The position numbers and the translations under genes are program-made. Under the pieces are notes generated by a model, which was not told the origin of the DNA, searched no databases, and saw only the letters and a list, made by a program, of their open reading frames with translations. Of a stretch of 64,000 nucleotides of DNA, positions 57,905 through 64,000 are shown piece after piece; the stretch's first letter is position 1; every line of letters starts with the position of its first letter. Source of the stretch: Diabrotica undecimpunctata (taxonomy: Eukaryota; Arthropoda; Insecta; Coleoptera; Chrysomelidae); contig NC_092808.1 in the NCBI RefSeq assembly GCF_040954645.1, forward strand, positions 87,613,389 through 87,677,388, written 5' to 3'.

Positions 57905-59345
57905 TTAGTTTTCGTAAGACAGAATGTAATTATAGATATTGCTTAGTTTATCAATATCAGTTCTGTTATTAACGCATCGATATTTATTTTTGCACACCAT
58001 TTCTAAGAATTCTCTTTTATTTAATTGGTTTTCACGTCTTAATATCTTAGTTTCATTGAAATTAAATGAATGATTCTTCCTAGTTGCATGATCTATTAAT
58101 GCACACGGATTTTTATTATCTCTAAGGTTACTTTTATGTGATGTTAATCTGCCTATTAGATTTCTAGATATGTGTCCGATGTATGACTCATCACAATTTT
58201 TGAATTGTATTCTATAAACTACATTTGAGCTTTCCATAATGCTAATAGGTGATTTAGTTTTTGTATACAATGATGCTAATGTTTTAACATTTTTAGTTGC
58301 AATTTTAATCCGAGAATAGTTAGCAAAGACTTAAGTTAGTTAATGTTGGTATGTAAGGTAGTGATGTGAAAGTAAATTGAGATTGCACGATTTGGTGATT
58401 TGATTCTTTTATTTGATTCATGTCAATCATTATATTACTGGGGTTGTTAAATAAAAATTTGTTAATTAGTTTAATTGGGTAAGAATTATCTAATAAAATG
58501 TCTTTCAGGTCCACTAACTCTTTGTTGATGTTATTAGTGTGTGATAATTTGATTATTCTGTTTTTTAAAGCTAATATCAAATTTATTTTCATATCAGGTG
58601 GATGTTGTGAATGATAGTTAAAAATCTGTTACTAATAATATAGGTTTTCTGTACCATTCAGTGCTTAATACATTATGTGCATTTCGTTTGATTCTTATGT
58701 CAAGGTATGGGATGCTATTTTCCATCTCTTTTTCACATGTAAACAATAAATGTTCACTATATTTATTAAAAGTTTGTAAAGTTTCGTTTATTCTGTCTGT
58801 ATGTAAAGAAGTATTAAGTAATCCACAAAGCGTTTGATAAACGGGATATGAAAAGGCAACTTATTTAAAAAATCTCTTATTAAATCGTATAATTACATAA
58901 TATACACGATATACTTGAGCCCATGTGAGGTGTGCCAAAAATTTGTTTATAGAATGTATTATCAAAAATCAATACATTAGAATAAAAAATAAATTTTAAA
59001 GTGCTTAAGAACGTTTTTCTTTTGTTAATTTTGTAAATTATTTTTTTTTTTTTTGTAAATTTATTTCGATTTTATTCCAGTGTCTGTTTATACTGTCATT
59101 AATAATATGTAGTGGTAAATTGGTAAACAAAGATATAACGTTAAATTTTACTATGATATAATTGTTTGGTTGTTGATTAAATTACTTAGTTCGAAAGAAT
59201 TTTGTATAGATAACTATCATCTAAGTTATATGACTTTGTAAGAATATCATTTAAAAAATTCGCTAATTTACTGTTTGGTGAATTAATTGATGATATAATT
59301 GGTCTCCTTGTTAAGTTAGGTTTTTGTATTTTTGGTTGTGCATAA
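57905..59345 (-). pseudogene. Penelope-like element: reverse transcriptase plus GIY-YIG endonuclease
   Basis: Minus-strand order: RFYAQPKIQKPNLTRRPIIS, INSPNSKLANFLNDIL, a shifted SLFTNLPLHIIN, IFGTPHMGSS-like text, LPFHIPFIKRFVDYLILL, EMENSIPYLDIRIKRNAHNV, KINLILALKNRIIKLSHTNN (58592-58320), then NVVYRIQFKNCDESYIGHIS, GRLTSHKSNLRDN and CALIDHATRKNHSFNF (58270-57905), the GIY-YIG-type C-terminus that marks PLEs. The catalytic FVDD box is FVDY, and many frameshifts exist upstream, so it is dead. The 5' side ends at a TA microsatellite. The 3' region (57904-57433) is AT-rich and holds a hammerhead-like motif. Confidence 0.8.
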
Positions 59346-59361
59346 AAGCGTTGTGTGACAG

Positions 59362-59521
<160 letters not shown>

Positions 59522-60219
59522 GATATGTGTGTGTGCATGTAAATATTAGACGCAAGCGGGGGGGAGAGCAAATGAAAGCTAATTTGCCATTGGTCATCCG
59601 TTTACATCAAATCGAAAATCATATGACCTACCAGAGCTTCTTTAGCAAGAGTTTTTGTATCTTGTATACGTTATGAAATAATAAATCTCTGCTGGTAAAT
59701 AAATTATTAAAAAATACTCAGTGGCTTGCAGGTTCAAAAATGAATTCTAGTACTACTCTTGACCCTAGTGTCAAATATTCGCGATAATTTTTAGCAATTA
59801 TTTTGCCAGTATAAGATTCAAAACATTATCCACTACTTCCACACAAATCCCAAAATTTACAGCCAAATAGAATAATCTTTCCACAGAACCGATCTAATGG
59901 AACAATCAACTGAGGAATGTCGAAGCTTAACTCGGGCCGTAGTACCAATAAAGATGATAATGTTGTCATATACATGTAAGGAGGATTGGTCTAGAAAGTA
60001 CCTATCTTACACTAATAGTGATATATCAAAAAACAGAAAGAAATAAGTATATGGGTTAACCGTCGCTAGACTAATGATGAACCCTTCAAAATACTTCTAC
60101 AATATTTTAAGCGTTATATTGCAAACAATAAATTTTTACTGTCAATGAGTGTCTAAAAAAACACCTCAATTTGCTCAAATTATTTACTTCATTCGTCAAG
60201 CTACATTAAATGCTTTTAA
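59522..60219. other. No gene seen
   Basis: No recognisable coding or repeat structure apart from a short G run at 59558. Confidence 0.5.
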
Positions 60220-60820
60220 ATCTACATCATCATCATCCAGCCTCAAGAGTCCACTGCTGAACATAGGCCTCTTCCTCATGTTGCCAACCCCGTCTATCTT
60301 GCGCCGCTCTTATCCAGTTTTAATTGAGTCTTCTTAAATCGTCAGTCCATCTTGTAGGTGGTCGACCGACGCTTCTCTTGTCTTCCCTTGGCCTCCATTC
60401 CAATAACCTCTTTGTCCATCGCCCATTTGTCATTCCTGCTATGTGTCCTGCCCATCTCCATTTTAGTCTGGCTATCTTCTCGATGATGTTAGTCACTCCG
60501 GTTCTTCTCCTGATGTCTTCGTTGGCTATTCTGTCTCGCAGAGTTATTCCTAACATGGACCGCTCCATTCTTCTCTGCGTGACTCTCAGTTTGGTAGCTG
60601 CTGCTTTTGTTAAGGTAAGTGTTTCTGCTCCGTACGTTAAGACTGGGAGGACGCACTGATCAAATACCTTTCTCTTTAGGCATGTGGGCAGCTCACTTTT
60701 AAAAGTTTCTCTCAGTTTTCCAAATGCTGCCCACCCAAGGCCGATTCTTCTCTTCAGTTCATGAGTCTGGTTATCCCTGCCAATCATAATTTCATGTCCC
60801 AGGTACCTGGGACATGAAAT
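60220..60820 (-). pseudogene. 5'-truncated RTE-clade LINE, C-terminal part
   Basis: Reads RYLGHEIMIGRDNQTHELKR, IGLGWAAFGKLRETF, LKRKVFDQCVLPVLTYGAET, VTQRRMERSMLGITLRDRI, LKWRWAGHIAGMTNGRWTKR and SVGRPPTRWTDDLRR, then a stop (TAA at about 60306) where the family continues, and after it WIRAAQDRRGWQHEEEAYVQ. The 3' end is a short GAT run at about 60226-60236, as RTE elements have. It is truncated before YADD. The break point is a perfect 32-bp palindrome (60789-60820). Confidence 0.8.
60789..60820. repeat. Perfect 32-bp palindrome at the RTE break point
   Basis: Sixteen bases (ATTTCATGTCCCAGGT) followed directly by their reverse complement. The minus-strand half is RTE coding sequence (RYLGHEI), so the other half is a local inverted copy. 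Confidence 0.95.
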
Positions 60821-60879
60821 AAAATCTACACTTTATGAGTCCATACCTGCTTGAAAAGCCAAAACACAGTAACTTTATT

Positions 60880-61810
60880 ATGGGTAAAATTGCATAAAGA
60901 AACTATTGGAATAGCGACATTAATTAATCAATTTCATCAAAATAAGCTGCTTTATCACTCATACGTATTAAAACTATTTAAAAAATTTTGAGAAACGGGG
61001 TCAGTAGCTGATAAAAAAGGGAATGTAAAAAACGTGTTAACACTGATGCAGCAGAAGTAGTAATTTTAGATCACATTAATTTGCAAACTGCTTCAAATAC
61101 TAATAAAATAGTTCAAGAATCCATAGTCCGAATAATACTAAAACGTTGCAAATTTCATCCCTACAAAATAAACTGGGTATAGGAAATAAATGTAGATGAT
61201 CCAGGCAGAAGGCGATTATAGTTTTTTGGGATTATTATTAAGAAAATAAATAGTAATCCGAACTTTCTATTTCATATTTGTTTTTTGGATAAATATTCTT
61301 TTGTTTTAATTGTAATGCAAATTGACAGAATTGCTGTTGTTGGACTGACGAAAATTATATAGTTTTTCACGAAACATTTACTTAACAGCCACTGAAACTG
61401 AACGCATGGTCAGGAATTTATGGGGATCATATTGGGCCATTGGGCATGTTAGGCCATTCCTTTTGCAACAAAATTTTAACGAAAAATATTTCTAGAGGCA
61501 TTAGAAGACAGAATTGATTCCATTTTGATAGATATGATCGAAAATAATAGCAAGTACTCGGAAGATGATTTGTTTGCCCAAGAAGATGAAGCACCTCCGC
61601 ATTACAGTATCGCCTTACGTTTATATACTGTATATAAACGTAAGGCGATACCTTAATAATGATTGTTTTCTAGGCAATGGATTGGACGAAGATATTTTAC
61701 TAAATGGTCAGCAAGATCATCTGATTTAACTCTCTCTTAGACTTCTTCCTATGAGTTTATTTAAAAAGTAAGGTTTATAATATTGTTCCCACTTTATTGG
61801 AAAAATATTG
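60880..61810 (+). pseudogene. Tc1/mariner-superfamily transposase (DUF4817/DDE type), broken
   Basis: Frames give ETGSVADKKG-like text, CKFHPYKINWV, VDDPGRRL, NSNPNFLFHICFLDKYSFVL (first catalytic block, normally SDEATF), HWAC-like text, LEALEDRIDSILIDMIENNS, KYSEDDLFAQEDEAPPHY (second block, normally QQDGAPPH) and, after an inverted repeat, QWIGRR, FTKWSARSSDLT and YLKSKVYNIVP. The catalytic residues are partly changed and many stops occur. A 45-bp hairpin (61607-61651) splits the gene just after the second block. Confidence 0.7.
61607..61651. repeat. Hairpin of 21-bp arms inside the mariner relic
   Basis: GTATCGCCTTACGTTTATATA and its exact complement separated by CTG. The left arm continues the transposase reading, so the right arm is a local inverted duplicate. 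Confidence 0.95.
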
Positions 61811-62052
61811 TATATTAGTAATATACAATATTTTTAATAGTAGTATAAATAAGTATATTGCAATTAGGATTGAAGATTGCGTTTTATTTTGTGTGACATG
61901 GAGAAACTAGGTTATGAGAACAGTTAACCTTAGTTTAATTCGCTTTGTATTTGTATTTTTTTATTTAAAAAACTTGTACTATAAGTACAGTATTATTTAA
62001 AGCCTTTAAGTAGAGTGATTTGTTAACTGAAGTTTTTAAATTCCTTTATAAT

Positions 62053-62771
62053 ATATCGCACCACTTCTGCAAAAGTGACAAAACTGGAAAAAATTAGTTT
62101 TTCAGAAATTGAAAAACTAGTTCTGACATAACAGAATGTTTTAGAATATTTAAAAGCAGCTGATTTAATTATTGATGTCTCAACGTAAAGACTGTAGTCT
62201 TATTTAGATTAAACTAGCTTTTAACCTTTAAAAAAATCATTGTTTTGACTTGTGACGGTTTTTTATCTTCTTCTGGCTCTCACGGACTTCTTTTCAGTTT
62301 AGTGATAGTTGTGATGAATTTTTTTAGCCAAAATTAGTAATATGACATTGTTGATAATATAATATTCGACAGGTATATTTACTGTAATTAGCTAAAACGA
62401 CACAAGTATAATTAAAAAAATTATAGTTAATATTTCACCTAAAAAACTGTCACAACACAAAATAAATAACCAAGACAGGTGCAATTTTCTCTTTAAAACG
62501 ACGCAACTCGAAATACTGCAGCTTTGTATAATTGTAACCACGTCCTACACCAACAACCCTCAAAGCACAACTATCGTTATAAGACTTAAGCAGAATAATA
62601 TATATTTGGAACATGAAAAGTGACATTATTGCCACTTCGCAGCCCATACATGAAGTTAACTTAATACACTTCCGGTGATGGATGCGTATAGTAATATGGA
62701 ATCCGTTAACATGACTAACTCAAATATAACCAATTTTGAGTTATGTCACTTTTGCAGCAAGGGTGCGATAT
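62053..62771. mobile_element. 719-bp MITE with ATATCGCACC inverted ends
   Basis: ATATCGCACC at 62053 and GGTGCGATAT ending at 62771; further in, CTGCAAAAGTGACA is inverted on both sides. This inner block resembles CTGCCAAAAGTGACCAAGT in the ends of the 54523-57432 transposon. The inside has no supported gene (a 65-codon minus frame at 62647-62450 is not recognisable). Confidence 0.7.
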
Positions 62772-62964
62772 ACGTCCATTTAAAATATTACAGTTCTTAA
62801 AAATTTATTTTCTTACTAATTTTCCAACTGTACGTACAAAATCATTATTAACGTGTTTTAAACCTTATCCCTTTTGTTAAAATACGACTAAAATAAAGAG
62901 TGTTATTTTTAGAGGTATAAAACAAGGATGGTTTTTATAAATTAACATGAAATTGACTTTATTC

Positions 62965-63160
62965 GAAAGATAATCTTTTGGCATTATAACTTAAATATGA
63001 TTTCTGATGTAGTCTAATCTGGAGGTCCACTTTTCGATCATTTTGTCTAATATTTGTCGCCGTATGTCGGCAATAACGCGCGAATGTTGTCATTCAAGTG
63101 GTCAATATATTCATGCTTATCGGTGTAGACTAGCATTTTCACATATCCTCCCTATAAAAT
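62965..63160 (-). pseudogene. Fragment like the C-terminus of a DDE-type mariner transposase
   Basis: The minus strand reads GGYVKMLVYTDKHEYIDHLN and DNIRALLPTYGDK, then in another frame KMIEKWTSRLDYIRNH. The order resembles the 'YLKS.VY....I..LK..I' and 'V..N...R...C' ending of DUF4817/DDE mariner-like transposases. The catalytic blocks are absent. From 63161 to 63450 nothing else is seen. Confidence 0.45.
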
Positions 63161-63449
63161 CATGAATTTCATTATTTTATGTTATATTTTATATGTGTGT
63201 TATTATTGTTGAGTGTCATAGCTTTATATAAATAATCTCAAAGACTAGTAAGTTGCACTGACAATTTGTGATATATTGTAAATATTTACACATTCTTCTA
63301 ATTACAGTGTCTTGAAAAAGGAATAAAACAATTCCGAAAGCTAGACCAAAAGTCAAAAGAGTGTTTGTGTAAGATCCCGGCCAAACTTTCTGACTGCAGT
63401 TCTAATAAACTGTGTTGTTTGTTTATATCGACAGTCACTAATATCCAGT

Positions 63450-63456
<7 letters not shown>

Positions 63457-63545
<89 letters not shown>

Positions 63546-63547
63546 CA

Positions 63548-63600
<53 letters not shown>
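63457..63600. repeat. TA microsatellite
   Basis: (TA)n with a few TATG or TACA interruptions. Confidence 0.95.
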
Positions 63601-63601
<1 letters not shown>

Positions 63602-63603
<2 letters not shown>

Positions 63604-63664
63604 TTGGATGGGTTGGAGTCAATAAAAGTCTTTAATTGACTAATTGACTCCAACCCATCCAAAA
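63602..63664. repeat. Hairpin of 21-bp arms next to the TA array
   Basis: TTTTGGATGGGTTGGAGTCAA and its complement with a 21-nt loop (63623-63643). No gene. The array and hairpin together could be the edge of a small inverted-repeat element. Confidence 0.9.
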
Positions 63665-64000
63665 TATATTTTATATATTTTTTCCGAACGAGTCGCAAGT
63701 CATGGATGATCACAATAATAGGGGGTATTTTTAGTTTGACATGAATAATTTTTCGTGAGGTATGATATACAGTGTGTCCCAAAAAAATTTATACAAATTA
63801 AGAAAAGTTTGTCATACATTTTACAAAAAAACTATTTCTCGATAAAAAGCTCAGCTTAGAAGAAAAACAAAAATAATGATTTGTTAAAAATATAATATTT
63901 ACCAAATAATAGATAAATATGACATGTTTTTATTATAACTTTTTTTATTCGTTTTTTTATATTATATTTTAAATAACATTTATTTATTTATTTTATTATT
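63665..64000. other. No gene; possible start of another transposon
   Basis: TACAGTGTGTCCCAAAAAAA at about 63770 has the shape of mariner-type ends (ACAGxGTGTxxC), but its partner is not in the window. Confidence 0.35.

Overview
This 64-kb window looks like intergenic or intronic DNA from a large, transposon-rich, AT-rich insect genome. A beetle is my best guess, from the mix of Jockey, I-like and RNase-H LINEs, Penelope-like elements (PLEs), piggyBac, hAT and DUF4817-type Tc1/mariner relics; that is inference. I found no convincing host gene. Almost every coding stretch is a transposon gene or a decayed piece of one, and most long open frames elsewhere are chance or microsatellite frames.

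Layout. 1-2.1 kb: the 5' part of an intact-looking hAT gene with a MITE in its intron. 2.1-7.3 kb: decayed LINE, hAT and mariner-like relics, a palindromic MITE and a 298-bp tandem duplication. 7.3-11.2 kb: a decayed LINE. 11.2-18.4 kb: a nest in which a full-length Jockey element (11254-17649, 13-bp target duplication, one nonsense codon) sits inside a PLE-derived insertion with its own 13-bp target duplication. 18.5-24.3 kb: piggyBac relic, inverted-repeat elements and a long dispersed repeat. 24.5-32.5 kb: minus-strand LINEs with internal deletions and duplications, plus a plus-strand LINE fragment. 33.95-38.47 kb: a piggyBac element bounded by TTAA, split by a LINE. 39.3-43.3 kb: a LINE split by a 2.2-kb foldback, with a 227-bp foldback next to it. 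44-47.9 kb: small fragments. 47.9-53.0 kb: an I-like LINE with a target duplication, long open frames, and its endonuclease deleted. 54.5-57.4 kb: a DNA transposon with matching inverted ends and an intact two-exon transposase of uncertain superfamily. 57.5-59.3 kb: a PLE with GIY-YIG domain. 60.2-64 kb: RTE and mariner fragments, a MITE and TA arrays.

The most interesting signal is a set of PLE-derived insertions carrying hammerhead-ribozyme-like motifs. Three insertions (11233-18420, 40428-42612, 43032-43258) each have exactly 13-bp target duplications. Two are foldbacks with the same plan: inverted arm, spacer, direct arm, then an unpaired 34-37-nt tail at one end. Six hammerhead-like motifs share CUGANGA or a close variant, one extra base before stem II, GAAA or a variant, and a tiny palindromic stem III. 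Only the copy at 42474-42529 has a full consensus core. The PLE at 57.5-59.3 kb carries a related motif downstream of its GIY-YIG domain, which ties the foldbacks to PLEs.

Limits: everything was read by eye. Family names rest on motif recognition, relic boundaries are approximate, and no database search or folding program was run.
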